DNA from: Aldehydirespirator sp965219165
GTDB lineage: Bacteria; Actinomycetota; Acidimicrobiia; Acidimicrobiales; Aldehydirespiratoraceae
Assembly (NCBI GenBank): GCA_965219165.1
Contig: CBDCMW010000002.1
Span: forward strand, 2,666,001-2,730,000
DNA: 64,000 nt
Direction: 5' to 3'
This document shows positions 1 to 8,346 of this stretch, in pieces; position 1 is the first letter of the stretch, and each line of letters begins with the position of its first letter. The notes beneath the pieces are model-generated. The model was not told the DNA's origin, did no database searches, and saw only the letters and a list, made by a program, of their open reading frames with translations. The position numbers and the translations under genes are program-made.

Positions 1-148
1 CGTCGGAGACGGTCACGAACTGGCGGTCGCCGGCGGGATCGCCGCGCTGCCAGGCACCGGTCACGGGCAGCCCGGCCGGGAAGCGCCCTCCGGGGCCGGC
101 TCGCCCGCCCGCGGGAGCCGGAGGCTCGATGTGGGAACCCGCGCTCAA
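1..148 (-). CDS. metX: Homoserine O-acetyltransferase, N-terminal part (runs off window)
   Basis: The first 49 codons of a leftward gene that continues beyond base 1. A TTG start at 148 has GAGGAG five bases upstream. The peptide carries LPVTGAWQRGDPAGDRQF, which resembles the N-terminal segment of actinobacterial homoserine O-acetyltransferases, the alpha/beta-hydrolase enzyme that makes O-acetylhomoserine for methionine synthesis. The assignment is supported by context: the leader holds a SAM-type riboswitch, which in Actinobacteria often controls methionine genes. Only the N-terminus is visible, so another SAM-regulated gene cannot be excluded. Confidence 0.6.
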   Translation of the reverse strand, partial: MSAGSHIEPPAPAGGRAGPGGRFPAGLPVTGAWQRGDPAGDRQFVTVSD

Positions 149-176
149 CCTTGCTCCTCGTTGTGAGTGCTCAGCG

Positions 177-197
177 CCGTCGCTCCCGGAGCGACGG
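177..197 (-). promoter_or_regulatory. Hairpin in metX leader, possible expression platform
   Basis: A 9-bp perfect stem (CCGTCGCTC / GAGCGACGG, 3-nt loop) sits between the SAM aptamer and the ribosome binding site of metX. There is no T-run, so a classic intrinsic terminator is unlikely; translational or Rho-type control is possible. Confidence 0.4.
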
Positions 198-264
198 CCG
201 GTTCCGGGACCGGACACTCAGGGGGCCAGTGACTCCGGGGGGTTCCCCTAGGACACTTGGTTGC

Positions 265-372
265 GCCGGCTAGGCCAGCACCGCATCCCCGCCCGGAGGC
301 GGGATGGCACCTTGGGTGTCCGTCCCAGGTTGCCGGGTCCGACCCGGAGGCCGAACCGCTCTTGATGACGTG
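265..372 (-). promoter_or_regulatory. SAM riboswitch (SAM-I/SAM-IV clan)
   Basis: Read on the minus strand, the leader contains the conserved core ATCAAGAGCGG, then GACCCGGCAACC, then AAGGTGCCATCCC in the order and spacing of SAM-I family aptamers. P1 can form between 364-367 (CATC) and 284-287 (GATG); a P2-like stem is CCGGGT/ACCCGG; P4 is the perfect CCCGCC-TCCG-GGCGGG hairpin; a further hairpin GCTGGC-CTA-GCCGGC (265-279) follows P1, as in SAM-IV-like variants. It precedes a likely metX, so high SAM should switch the gene off. The exact subtype is undecided. Confidence 0.75.
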
Positions 373-489
373 ACCCGTAAGGGTCGCTGACCAGTCTAGG
401 CCAGGACGGCGGACAAATCGCGCTGCGGCCCGGCGAGCGGTCGAATCTGCGCAGATCCGTCGCCCAGGCCGGCGCGGCTGCCCGCAGCT

Positions 490-606
490 CGCGGCAGCAT
501 CGCGTTTCCCGCTCTTGTTCGCTGCGCTCACGGGCCGCTCGGGCCACGGCCTCGCTCAGCGCCTCACGAAGTCCTCGTCAGACGCGGCCTATCCGCTCGG
601 CCTCTA
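490..606 (+). repeat. Interspersed ~120-bp repeat, copy A
   Basis: Shares with three other places in the window the core TTTCCCGCTCTTGTTCGCTG, then CGGGCCGCTCGGGCCACGG, CCTCGCTCAGCGCC, a variable spacer and the end CGGCCTATCCGCTCGGCCTC. Its right end contains the stop codon (604-606) of the leftward helicase gene. No coding content is evident. Other copies: 41020-41140 (opposite strand), 47941-48062, 50784-50905. Confidence 0.85.
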
Positions 607-1848
607 GATCCCGTGAACCAGGTCCCGCAGGCGGGCGTCGTTGGAGAACATCTCCACGATCGGCTCGTCGAGCTCGAGGCGCCGCTGGATCCTCTTCACA
701 TCGAGCTCCTCGTCCCAAAGCGACAGGGTCACCACCAGGCCGGACTCGCCGGCCCTTGCCGTGCGCCCGGCCCGGTGCACGTAGGTCTTGTGATCCGAGG
801 GCGGGTCGAACTGCACCACCACGTCCACATCGTCGACGTGGATCCCGCGGGCGGCCACGTCGGTCGCCACCAGCACCGGCAGCTCGCCCGCGATGAACTG
901 CCGCAGGGACTTCTCGCGGGCCGTCTGGCGCAGGTCGCCGTGTATCGGGGCGGCATTCACGCCCTCGCGGCGCAGGTCGCGAGCCAAGCGGTCGGCCGCC
1001 ACCTTGGTGCGGGTGAACATCAGCGTACGCCCCACCGAGTTGGATATGGCCGCGGCCACCCTCACCTTGTCGAGCTTGTGGACGCCCACGAAGCGATGGA
1101 CCATCTCGGCCACGGTGATCTCGCGGGGAGCCACCGAGTGCATCGACGGGTTGCTCTGGTAGCGCCTGATCAGCGAGTCGACGGCACCGTCGAGGGTGGC
1201 GGAGAACAGCAGGGTCTGGTGCCCGCTCTCCACGTTGCGCAGGATCCACTCGACCTGGGGCAAGAAGCCCATGTCCGCCATCCGGTCGGCCTCGTCCACC
1301 ACAACGTGGCGCACGGCGCGCAGGCTCACCGCGCCCCGGTCGATCAGGTCGATCATCCGGCCCGGGGTGGCCACCACCAAGTCGACGCCGTCGCGCAGCC
1401 TGGCGATCTGCTTGTCGATCGGAGCCCCGCCGTAGGTGGCGAGCACCCGCCGACGGACCGCGGCCGCGGGTGCGGCCAGCTCGTCGCAGATCTGGTTGGC
1501 CAGCTCACGAGTGGGAGCGAGAACCAGGCCGGTGGGCGAGCCTGGCTCGGACCGGGTCATCCGCTGCAGCACGGGCAGGCCGAAGGCGAGCGTCTTGCCC
1601 GAGCCCGTCTTGGCCTTGCCGCACACGTCGCGGCCGGCCAATGCATCGGGAATGGTGAGCGTCTGGATGGGGAACGGAGAGGCGATTCCCCGGGCGGCCA
1701 GCGCCACCACGAACTCGTCGCACAATCCGAGGTCGGCGAAGGTTCCGATCCCGGTGGGATCAGGGTCGGAGGCGTCGGCCCCCAGAGGGAGCGCGTCGAC
1801 TAGCGGATCAGAAAGGGTCACCAGGACCACAAGGCTACCCTGAGGCAT
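604..1848 (-). CDS. DEAD-box ATP-dependent RNA helicase
   Basis: RNA-remodelling helicase of the RhlE/CsdA type, acting in the cytoplasm on structured RNA or ribosome precursors. In order the protein shows a Q-motif region (GIASPFPIQTLTIP), Walker A (AKTGSGKT), motif Ia (PTRELANQ), ATPGR, the DEAD box itself (VVDEADRM), SAT (LLFSATL), then the second RecA domain with ATDVAARGIHVDDVD and HRAGRTARAG. It ends soon after the core, with little C-terminal extension. The start is uncertain: ATG at 1848 or GTG at 1821; longer readings collide with the divergent adenosine deaminase gene at 1859. Its stop codon lies within repeat copy A. Confidence 0.93.
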   Translation of the reverse strand: MPQGSLVVLVTLSDPLVDALPLGADASDPDPTGIGTFADLGLCDEFVVALAARGIASPFPIQTLTIPDALAGRDVCGKAKTGSGKTLAFGLPVLQRMTRSEPGSPTGLVLAPTRELANQICDELAAPAAAVRRRVLATYGGAPIDKQIARLRDGVDLVVATPGRMIDLIDRGAVSLRAVRHVVVDEADRMADMGFLPQVEWILRNVESGHQTLLFSATLDGAVDSLIRRYQSNPSMHSVAPREITVAEMVHRFVGVHKLDKVRVAAAISNSVGRTLMFTRTKVAADRLARDLRREGVNAAPIHGDLRQTAREKSLRQFIAGELPVLVATDVAARGIHVDDVDVVVQFDPPSDHKTYVHRAGRTARAGESGLVVTLSLWDEELDVKRIQRRLELDEPIVEMFSNDARLRDLVHGI

Positions 1849-1858
1849 CCCGAATCCC

Positions 1859-2965
1859 GTGAACGCCATTGACGTCGGACCTCCCACCCCCGAACGCATC
1901 CGCCGCGCCCCCAAGGTCGTGCTCCACGACCACCTCGACGGCGGGCTGCGCCCGCAGACCATCATCGAGCTGGCCGATGAGACGGGCTACACAGACCTGC
2001 CCACGACCGATCCGACCGCTCTGGCCGCCTGGATGCGGCGCGGCGCCAACCGCAAAGACCTGACGCTCTACCTGGAGACGTTCGCTCACACCGTCGGGGT
2101 GATGCAGACCTCTGAGGCCGTCGTCCGGGTGGCGCGCGAGTGCGCTGAGGATCTCGCCGCCGACGGGGTCGTGTACGCCGAGGTCAGGTTCGCCCCCGAG
2201 CTGCACGTCGAGCGGCGCCTCACACTCGACGACGCCGTCGAGGCGGTCCTGGAGGGATTCGCCCGGGGCAGCGCCGGAACCCGACTCACCATCCGAGCCA
2301 TCTGCACCGCCATGCGCCATCTGCACCAATCGGTCGAGGTGGCCGAGGCCGCCGTTCGCTGGAGAGACCGGGGCGTGGTGGCCTTCGACATCGCCGGACC
2401 CGAGGACGGCTATCCGCCCGACGACCATCTCGGAGCGTTCCAGTACTGCCGCCGCGAGAACTTCCACATCACGATCCACGCGGGCGAGGCCTACGGACCC
2501 CGCTCCATCTGGAAGGCGCTGCAGTTCTGCGGCGCCGAGCGCCTCGGGCACGGCATACGCATCGCCGAGGACATCGACACCGATGCCGACGGGGACCGCA
2601 CCCTGGGCCGGCTGGCCCACTACATCAGGGACCGTCGCATCCCGCTGGAGGTGTGCCCCACCTCCAACGTCAACACCGGCGTCGTCGCCTCGGTCGCGGA
2701 GCACCCCATAGACACGCTGGTCGCGCTGCGGTTCCGGGTGACCGTCAACACTGACAACCGGCTGATGTCGAACGTGTCGATGACTTCGGAGATGGCGGCC
2801 CTCGCCGACGCGTTCGGCTACGACTGGTCCCGCCTCAGATGGCTGGCGGTCAACGCCATGAAGTCGAGCTTCCTGCCGTTCCGGGAGCGGCTGCAGATCA
2901 TCGAGGGCGTGATAAAGCCCGGATACGCTCCGCTGGAGGCGGCCCAGAGCGAGCCCCCCGCCTGA
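1859..2965 (+). CDS. add: Adenosine deaminase
   Basis: Hydrolyses adenosine/deoxyadenosine to inosine in purine salvage. The 368-aa TIM-barrel metalloenzyme shows the zinc-binding HDHLDGG near residue 22, HAGEAYGP in the middle, HGIRI, CPTSN and NTDNRLMSN toward the end, all in the usual order of the family; the HDH version of the first motif is common in actinobacterial enzymes. A GTG start at 1859 is 10 bases from the divergent helicase start, so the two promoters must overlap their coding regions or give leaderless mRNAs. Uracil phosphoribosyltransferase downstream makes a nucleoside-salvage theme. Confidence 0.93.
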   Translation: MNAIDVGPPTPERIRRAPKVVLHDHLDGGLRPQTIIELADETGYTDLPTTDPTALAAWMRRGANRKDLTLYLETFAHTVGVMQTSEAVVRVARECAEDLAADGVVYAEVRFAPELHVERRLTLDDAVEAVLEGFARGSAGTRLTIRAICTAMRHLHQSVEVAEAAVRWRDRGVVAFDIAGPEDGYPPDDHLGAFQYCRRENFHITIHAGEAYGPRSIWKALQFCGAERLGHGIRIAEDIDTDADGDRTLGRLAHYIRDRRIPLEVCPTSNVNTGVVASVAEHPIDTLVALRFRVTVNTDNRLMSNVSMTSEMAALADAFGYDWSRLRWLAVNAMKSSFLPFRERLQIIEGVIKPGYAPLEAAQSEPPA

Positions 2966-3131
2966 CGCCCAGTGGCACCCGGCGCCACAGGAACTGAGGT
3001 TGACCCGGAGTCCCGTTCGATCTGTCACAGCCCCCGTTGATGCTGTTGCGCTGCGCCCCGGTTGACCGACCGATAAGGCCGGCCGCAGCCTCACCCGACC
3101 CCCTCCCCCCAAGAAAACAGGAGACTCAACC

Positions 3132-6100
3132 ATGACCCCAGTGCGTCGCCGTGTCGCTTTGCTGGCCGTCCTCGCCGTGGCGGCCTCGGTGCTCGCCCAC
3201 ACACCCGCCGCGGCCACTTCAGACACGACCGTGCAAGCTGCCGCCGCGGGCGTGCACCAGCCCGCGGTCAACGCTCTGGCGGCTCTGGAGAACGTGGACG
3301 TCTTCGCGGGCACCGGATGCGCCGACGGCGACGGACTATGCCCCCATGAGCCGCTGTCCCGATGGGAGATGGCTGTCTGGCTGGTGAGGGTCATCGACCG
3401 CGCCGACCCGCCCGCGGCGGTCTCGTCGCGCTACGACGATGTGGACGCGGGCGAGTGGTGGGCCGCGCACACCGAGCGTCTGGCCGAACTGGGCATCGAG
3501 CCGGGCTGCGGCACCGACCCTCTGCGGTTCTGCGGAGACAGGACCGTCGAACGAGGCGAGATGGCCGGACTGCTGGCGAGAGCGTTCGCCCTTCCCTCCG
3601 CTGAATCCGCGGGGTTCGCCGACGTGCCCGCCGACCACGCCTTCGCGGCCGACATCGACCGGGTCGCCGCGGCGCGGATCACAGCGGGATGCGAGACGGA
3701 CCCGGCGCGCTACTGCCCGCAGCAGCAGGTGACCCGGGCTCAGATGGCCACGTTCCTGGCCCGAGCGGCCGGACTGGTGGAGCTTCCCGCCCCTGTGGAG
3801 CCCGCCTACGAGCCCGAGATCGACCCGACCCCTCTGCCCGTGGACCCGGCCGTTCGCATCGGGACCCTGGACAACGGCCTCACCTACTACCTGCGGCACA
3901 ACGACGATCCGGGCAAGAACCTCGCAGTGCGGCTGCTCGTCAACATCGGATCAGTCGACGAGACCGACGAGGAGGCCGGCATCGGGCACTTCATCGAGCA
4001 CATGATGTTCAACGGCACCGCGGACTACCCCGGCAACTCCCTAGGGGAGGCGCTGCGGGAGATCGGCGTTGAGCTGGGGCCCGACATCAACGCCCATGTG
4101 GGCCACGACGAGACCGTCTACCAGATCGCAGTGCGTCTCGACGCGCCCCACAAGGCGCCCCTGGTGTTCCACGCCCTGTCGCAGATGGCCGGCGCAGCCA
4201 CCTTCACCGACGACGAGGTCGAATCCGAGCGGGGCATCGTCCTCGACGAGATGCGCTTCAGGCGCGAGAGCGTCAACGGCTACATCAACTCCGAATTCGA
4301 GCGGGTCTACACCCAGGGCACCCCCTATGAGGGACGCGACCCAGCAGGCACCATCGACACCGTGAACTCGATGACCCCGGAGATGCTGCGAGCCTTCTAC
4401 GAGAAGTGGTACGTCCCCTCCAACATGGCGGTGGTCGTGGTGGGCGACCTGCCCGTGGAGGACCTCGAGGCCCTGGTGGAGGAGCACTTCGAGCCGCTGC
4501 CGTCGGGCGAAGGACGCCAGCCTCCCCGCGTGGACATAACGCCCGCCGGGTCCTCGACCCATGTGGTCACCGACCCGAGGCAGGGCACCACCTACATCTC
4601 GCTGGACATACCCATCGCCCCCCACGATCTCAGCACCGTCGGCGGGGATCGACTCAGCACGATGGAGCTCCTCATCGAGGTGATGATCCAGAACCGCCTC
4701 AACGACGCCTACCACCGGGGCGAGCTGAGCCAGGTCGACCCGCCGCGATTCATAACCTTCACCCACAACCGCGCGCTGAGGTACTACGGAACGAACTGGC
4801 AGGGCGACAACCTGGACACCGCCTCCACCGACTACCTCTCGGTGCTCCTGACCGCACACGAGCACGGCTTCACCCCCGGCGACCTGCAGCGGGCCGCCAG
4901 CCAGATCGAGGTGTTCCTGCAGTTCCAGCTCGACAGCGCCCCAACGACCCAGGACAATCAGTGGGCCGGCCTCTACCAGCAGCACTTCTTCTACGGGGCC
5001 GACATCGACACCGTCGAGATGTCGGTGGCGCGGACCATGGCACTGCTGGCGGATCTCACACCCGAGGAGATGACCGAACACTACCGATGGCAGATGGAGC
5101 GGGGCGGGTTGGTGGTCATCGCCGTCGGCCCCGATCCATCCAGCGTGCCGACGGTCGGCGAACTCGATGCCGCCCTGGCCGCGGCCGCTCCCGGACCACC
5201 CCCCGCAGAAGATGTCGCCATAGAGCAGTTGATGGACGTTCCGGACCCAGCGGACCCGGTCACGGAAGGATCTTTCAACCTTCTCGAAGGCGGATACGAG
5301 TGGGAGTTCGCCAACGGGGCGCGAGTCATGTTCGCGCCCTCCGACATCGCCGAGGGCGTGGTCCACCTGCAAGCCCGATCCCTGGGGGGATGGTCGCTGC
5401 TGGAGCCCGGCGACCGGGCCCTGTCGGCCATCGCCGTGGACGCGGTGCAGGGCAGCGGCCTGGGCGACCTGCCGAGATCGGAGTTGAACCGCTTCCTCGA
5501 GAACCGCACCGCGTCGGTCAATGCCTTCATAGGCGAGACGGTCGAGGGCTTCTCTGGAGGGGCCGGCACCGAAGACGTCGAGACCATGTTCCAGCTCATC
5601 CACCTGCTGGTGACCGCACCCCGGGTGGACGACCAGGCCTACGACGACGCCATCCACACAGCCGAGACGAGAGTGGAGCGGTCCGAGCGCGACCCCCGTT
5701 GGCAGGCGGCCATCGCTTACCTCGAGGCCCGCTACGGCAACACCTGGCATCGGGCCGTCGCCAACCTCGACGAACTCGAGTCGCTCACCCCGCAGCGGCT
5801 GCTGGCCATGTACCAGAGCCGTCTCGGCTCGGTTGACGACCTGGTCGTGGCCGTCGTCGGGGACATCGACGTATCGGTGATCGAGCGGCTGGCCCGCCAC
5901 TACATCGGCACGCTTCCCGCAGGCGAGGCCGACACCTACGTCAACCGCCGGCCGCCCATGCCAGCTGGGCTGGTGCAGCGGCAGGTGAAGGTCGGCGAGG
6001 GCGAGAGCGCGGTGCTGGAGATCTACCACGAGGCCGACATGGAGGTGACCCCGCTGAGGGCGGTGGCGGCCGACGTGCTCTCAACCGCGCTGAGCGAGCG

Positions 6101-6518
6101 CCTGTCCCTGACGATCCGCGAGGAGCTGGGCGCCTCCTACGTCGCGGGGGCCGCGGTCGATGGCAACACCGCCCCCAGCCAGTTCTTCGACTCGGTGGTG
6201 TACGCCACGCTCGATCCGAGCCGGTACGACGAGATCTACTCCACGATGCTGGACATCCTCGCCGATGTGGCTGCCAACGGGCTGACTCCCGAGGAGTTCG
6301 CGCAAGCCAGAGCCATTCTGGCGACCGACTACGCCAGGTCAGCCAACTCCCACCTGCTCAGCGCGCTGCTATCCCGGCCCCATGTCGGCGACGAGAACGT
6401 TCTCACCCAAGAGCGCCGCATCCTGGAGCTGGTCCGCTTGACCCCCGAGGATGTGCAGGCACTGGCCGGCGCGATCTACGGTGAGGGCAGCCGCATCGAG
6501 ATAGCGAGAAGACCGTGA
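3132..6518 (+). CDS. Secreted M16 (pitrilysin-type) zinc protease with N-terminal SLH-like repeats
   Basis: Large exported peptidase of 1128 aa. Residues 1-29 form a signal peptide with AAATS at the likely cleavage. Residues about 35-215 contain three S-layer-homology-like repeats with conserved cysteines (GCGTDPLRFC, GCETDPARYC) and the ending VTRAQMATFLARAAG, which should anchor the protein to the cell surface. From about 235 follow two M16 halves: the active one has the inverted zinc motif HFIEHMMFNGT (residues 286-290) with downstream acidic residues (DDEVESERGIVLDEM); the C-terminal half lacks HxxEH and is probably structural. The ATG has AGGAG nine bases upstream (3119-3123). The stop overlaps upp by GTGA. 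Confidence 0.9.
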   Translation: MTPVRRRVALLAVLAVAASVLAHTPAAATSDTTVQAAAAGVHQPAVNALAALENVDVFAGTGCADGDGLCPHEPLSRWEMAVWLVRVIDRADPPAAVSSRYDDVDAGEWWAAHTERLAELGIEPGCGTDPLRFCGDRTVERGEMAGLLARAFALPSAESAGFADVPADHAFAADIDRVAAARITAGCETDPARYCPQQQVTRAQMATFLARAAGLVELPAPVEPAYEPEIDPTPLPVDPAVRIGTLDNGLTYYLRHNDDPGKNLAVRLLVNIGSVDETDEEAGIGHFIEHMMFNGTADYPGNSLGEALREIGVELGPDINAHVGHDETVYQIAVRLDAPHKAPLVFHALSQMAGAATFTDDEVESERGIVLDEMRFRRESVNGYINSEFERVYTQGTPYEGRDPAGTIDTVNSMTPEMLRAFYEKWYVPSNMAVVVVGDLPVEDLEALVEEHFEPLPSGEGRQPPRVDITPAGSSTHVVTDPRQGTTYISLDIPIAPHDLSTVGGDRLSTMELLIEVMIQNRLNDAYHRGELSQVDPPRFITFTHNRALRYYGTNWQGDNLDTASTDYLSVLLTAHEHGFTPGDLQRAASQIEVFLQFQLDSAPTTQDNQWAGLYQQHFFYGADIDTVEMSVARTMALLADLTPEEMTEHYRWQMERGGLVVIAVGPDPSSVPTVGELDAALAAAAPGPPPAEDVAIEQLMDVPDPADPVTEGSFNLLEGGYEWEFANGARVMFAPSDIAEGVVHLQARSLGGWSLLEPGDRALSAIAVDAVQGSGLGDLPRSELNRFLENRTASVNAFIGETVEGFSGGAGTEDVETMFQLIHLLVTAPRVDDQAYDDAIHTAETRVERSERDPRWQAAIAYLEARYGNTWHRAVANLDELESLTPQRLLAMYQSRLGSVDDLVVAVVGDIDVSVIERLARHYIGTLPAGEADTYVNRRPPMPAGLVQRQVKVGEGESAVLEIYHEADMEVTPLRAVAADVLSTALSERLSLTIREELGASYVAGAAVDGNTAPSQFFDSVVYATLDPSRYDEIYSTMLDILADVAANGLTPEEFAQARAILATDYARSANSHLLSALLSRPHVGDENVLTQERRILELVRLTPEDVQALAGAIYGEGSRIEIARRP

Positions 6519-7138
6519 CCGACGTCCATGTGATCGACAATGCACTGGTCGCCGACCGGGTGACACGCTTGCGCGACTCGTCCACCCCCAACTACGAGTT
6601 CCGGCGCCTGTTGCGCGATCTGAGCTCGATCCTGGTCTATGAGGCCATGAGGCAGGCCCCGCTCGTCCCCGTCGACGTCACCACGCCCATGGGTCCGACC
6701 GTGGGCACCCGCCTCGAGCGTCTTCCGGTGGTGGTGCCGGTGCTGCGGGCCGGGCTGGGGATGCTCGACGCCGCGCTGGAGCTGCTCGGCGACGTGGAGG
6801 TGGCGTTCGTGGGTCTCAGGCGCAACGAGCGCACCCTGGAGGCTCGCCAGTATGCGAGCACTCTGCCCGACGACCTCGACGGGCGGGACGCCCTCATCCT
6901 CGACCCGATGCTGGCCACGGGCGGATCTTGTGTCCACGCCTTGGAGACGCTCAGGGGCAGCGGCGCCGGACGGGTGACCGCGGTCTGCGTTCTGGCCGCT
7001 CCCGAGGGGATCGAGCGGGTGCGCGAATCGGGTCTGGCCGACGCCGTGTGCGTAGCCGCCGTCGACGAGTCGCTCGACCACAACGGGTTCATCGTCCCCG
7101 GCCTCGGTGACGCTGGGGATCGCCAGTTCAACCCGTGA
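6515..7138 (+). CDS. upp: Uracil phosphoribosyltransferase
   Basis: Converts uracil and PRPP to UMP in pyrimidine salvage. The 207-aa protein has the full family layout: PVLRAGLGMLDA in the core, the PRPP loop region LILDPMLATGGSCVHALE, and the C-terminal uracil-binding stretch FIVPGLGDAGDRQF. The GTG start overlaps the stop of the M16 protease gene (GTGA), implying translational coupling. Its own stop overlaps a repeat-built micro-ORF by GTGA. Confidence 0.96.
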   Translation: MTDVHVIDNALVADRVTRLRDSSTPNYEFRRLLRDLSSILVYEAMRQAPLVPVDVTTPMGPTVGTRLERLPVVVPVLRAGLGMLDAALELLGDVEVAFVGLRRNERTLEARQYASTLPDDLDGRDALILDPMLATGGSCVHALETLRGSGAGRVTAVCVLAAPEGIERVRESGLADAVCVAAVDESLDHNGFIVPGLGDAGDRQFNP

Positions 7139-7344
7139 CCCGGACTCGGCCGCGAGGTCGTAGCGGCCGGCCCGGTTTCGGCGACCGGCTGATTCCTGGC
7201 GACCGGCTGATTCCCGGCGTCCGGCGGGCTGTCGGCGACCGACTGATTGTCGGCGACCGGCTGGCTGTCGGCGTCCGGCTAATCCCCGGCGCCCGGCTTG
7301 TCCCCGGCCACCTCGACCGGCTGACTGGCGGGCGGACCGCATGA
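7135..7344 (+). CDS. Repeat-built linker ORF between upp and hydroxyacid dehydrogenase
   Basis: A 69-codon frame starts with GTG overlapping the upp stop (GTGA) and ends with a TGA overlapping the ATG of the next gene (ATGA). Most of it is made of imperfect 18-bp units giving six-residue repeats such as GDRLIP, GDRLIV and GVRLIP. It has no recognisable domain. It may simply carry ribosomes from upp to the downstream gene, or may be non-functional repeat DNA that happens to stay open. Two similar bridges exist at 18074-18151 and 29776-29844. Confidence 0.35.
   Translation: MTRTRPRGRSGRPGFGDRLIPGDRLIPGVRRAVGDRLIVGDRLAVGVRLIPGARLVPGHLDRLTGGRTA
7176..7300 (+). repeat. 18-bp imperfect tandem repeat array
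   Basis: About seven units of the pattern GGCGACCGGCTGATTCCC (variants GGCGTCCGGCTAATCCCC, GGCGACCGACTGATTGTC). The period is 18 bp and preserves an open frame. It lies entirely between upp and the next gene. Confidence 0.8.
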
Positions 7345-8261
7345 GCCGGGGCATAGCAGTGGCGCCCGACACGCGGCCCGTGATGCACGACGCCTTCGCG
7401 GCCGCGGTGCGCGACGCCGGCGGCGAGGTGGCGAGCCTGGCCGAGGCTCAGGCCCTGGTGTGGGCCGACCCGTACGCGGCCGACATGTACCCGGAGGTCA
7501 TCGCCTCGGCCCCGGCCGTGGAGTGGGTACAGCTCCCCTATGCGGGCGTCGAGCCGTTTCTCGACTATCTCGACACCCGTCTGGTATGGACCTGCGCCAA
7601 GGGTGTGTACGCCGACCCGGTGGCGGAATGGATCATGGCCGCGCTGCTGATGGGCCTTCGGGACTTCCATCTGTTCGCGGCGGCCGACTCGTGGTGCCCG
7701 GAGTCAGGTCGCAACCTGTTGGGCGCCAAGATCACGGTGCTGGGCGGGGGCGGCATCACCCGCTCGCTGATGCGCCTGCTGGAGCCGTGGGGCTGCCAGG
7801 TGACCGTGGTCCGGCGCTCCGACGCGCCCGTCGAGGGCGCAACTCGCACGCTGACGCTCGCTCGGGTGCACGAGGCGGTTGCGAGCGCAAACGCGGTGGT
7901 GGTGGCGCTGGCGTTGACGGACGAGACGCGCCATGTCGTAGACGAGGCGCTGCTGGAGTCCATGGGGCCGCAGTGCTGGCTGCTAAACGTGGCCCGCGGC
8001 GGCCATGTCGACCATGCTGCCTTGGGTGCCGCGCTGCGGTCAGGTGTGATCGCCGGGGCGGTGCTAGATGTGACCGACCCCGAGCCGCTGCCGGACAGCT
8101 CAGAGCTGTGGGCCCTGCCGAACTGCGTGATCACGCCCCACATCGGCAACACCCGCGAGATGGGCCTGCCACTGATCACCAACCGGGTGCGCGAGAACGT
8201 GCGGCGCTGGCTTTCCGGCGAGGATCTGCTGGGACTGGTCGACATAGCCCTCGGCTACTGA
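7341..8261 (+). CDS. D-isomer-specific 2-hydroxyacid dehydrogenase family protein
   Basis: NAD(P)-dependent 2-oxoacid reductase or 2-hydroxyacid dehydrogenase; the true substrate is not evident. The 306-aa protein has a Rossmann glycine motif GGGGITRSLMRLL near residue 135, the substrate-binding VARGGHVDHAAL with the family arginine, the conserved DVTDPEPLPDSSELW, and the catalytic-histidine segment CVITPHIGN. The ATG overlaps the stop of the preceding linker ORF. No neighbouring pathway explains its role; glyoxylate/hydroxypyruvate reductase activity is one possibility. Confidence 0.85.
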   Translation: MSRGIAVAPDTRPVMHDAFAAAVRDAGGEVASLAEAQALVWADPYAADMYPEVIASAPAVEWVQLPYAGVEPFLDYLDTRLVWTCAKGVYADPVAEWIMAALLMGLRDFHLFAAADSWCPESGRNLLGAKITVLGGGGITRSLMRLLEPWGCQVTVVRRSDAPVEGATRTLTLARVHEAVASANAVVVALALTDETRHVVDEALLESMGPQCWLLNVARGGHVDHAALGAALRSGVIAGAVLDVTDPEPLPDSSELWALPNCVITPHIGNTREMGLPLITNRVRENVRRWLSGEDLLGLVDIALGY

Positions 8262-8284
8262 CATCCGCCACCCAGAAGCTGCGG

Positions 8285-8339
8285 CTTCAATATATTCTAT
8301 GATATTACGTTTGCAATGAGCCCGGCGTTCTTGTAGTGT
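8285..8339 (+). promoter_or_regulatory. Conserved AT-rich element and putative leaderless promoter (copy 1)
   Basis: The stretch from CTTCAAT through ATGATATT to TTGCAATG (8285-8318) is nearly repeated at 9918-9951 ahead of the paralogous gene. TTGCAA (8311-8316) and TAGTGT (8334-8339), 17 bases apart, would place the transcript start at the ATG (8347). This is an inference from spacing and conservation. Confidence 0.5.
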
Positions 8340-8346
8340 TCCACGC

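Noticed and set aside
145..547. Minus-strand frames of 99-128 codons upstream of metX
   Set aside because: They run through the riboswitch and repeat A; structure explains the sequence better than coding.
613..1803. Long plus-strand open frame opposite the helicase
   Set aside because: Antisense shadow of a clear DEAD-box gene; His/Gly/Val-rich composition with no domain.
1835..3394. 519-codon minus frame opposite adenosine deaminase
   Set aside because: Antisense to add and its downstream gap; composition is that of a shadow frame.
4041..6029. 662-codon minus frame opposite the M16 protease
   Set aside because: Mirror of a well-supported gene in high-GC DNA.
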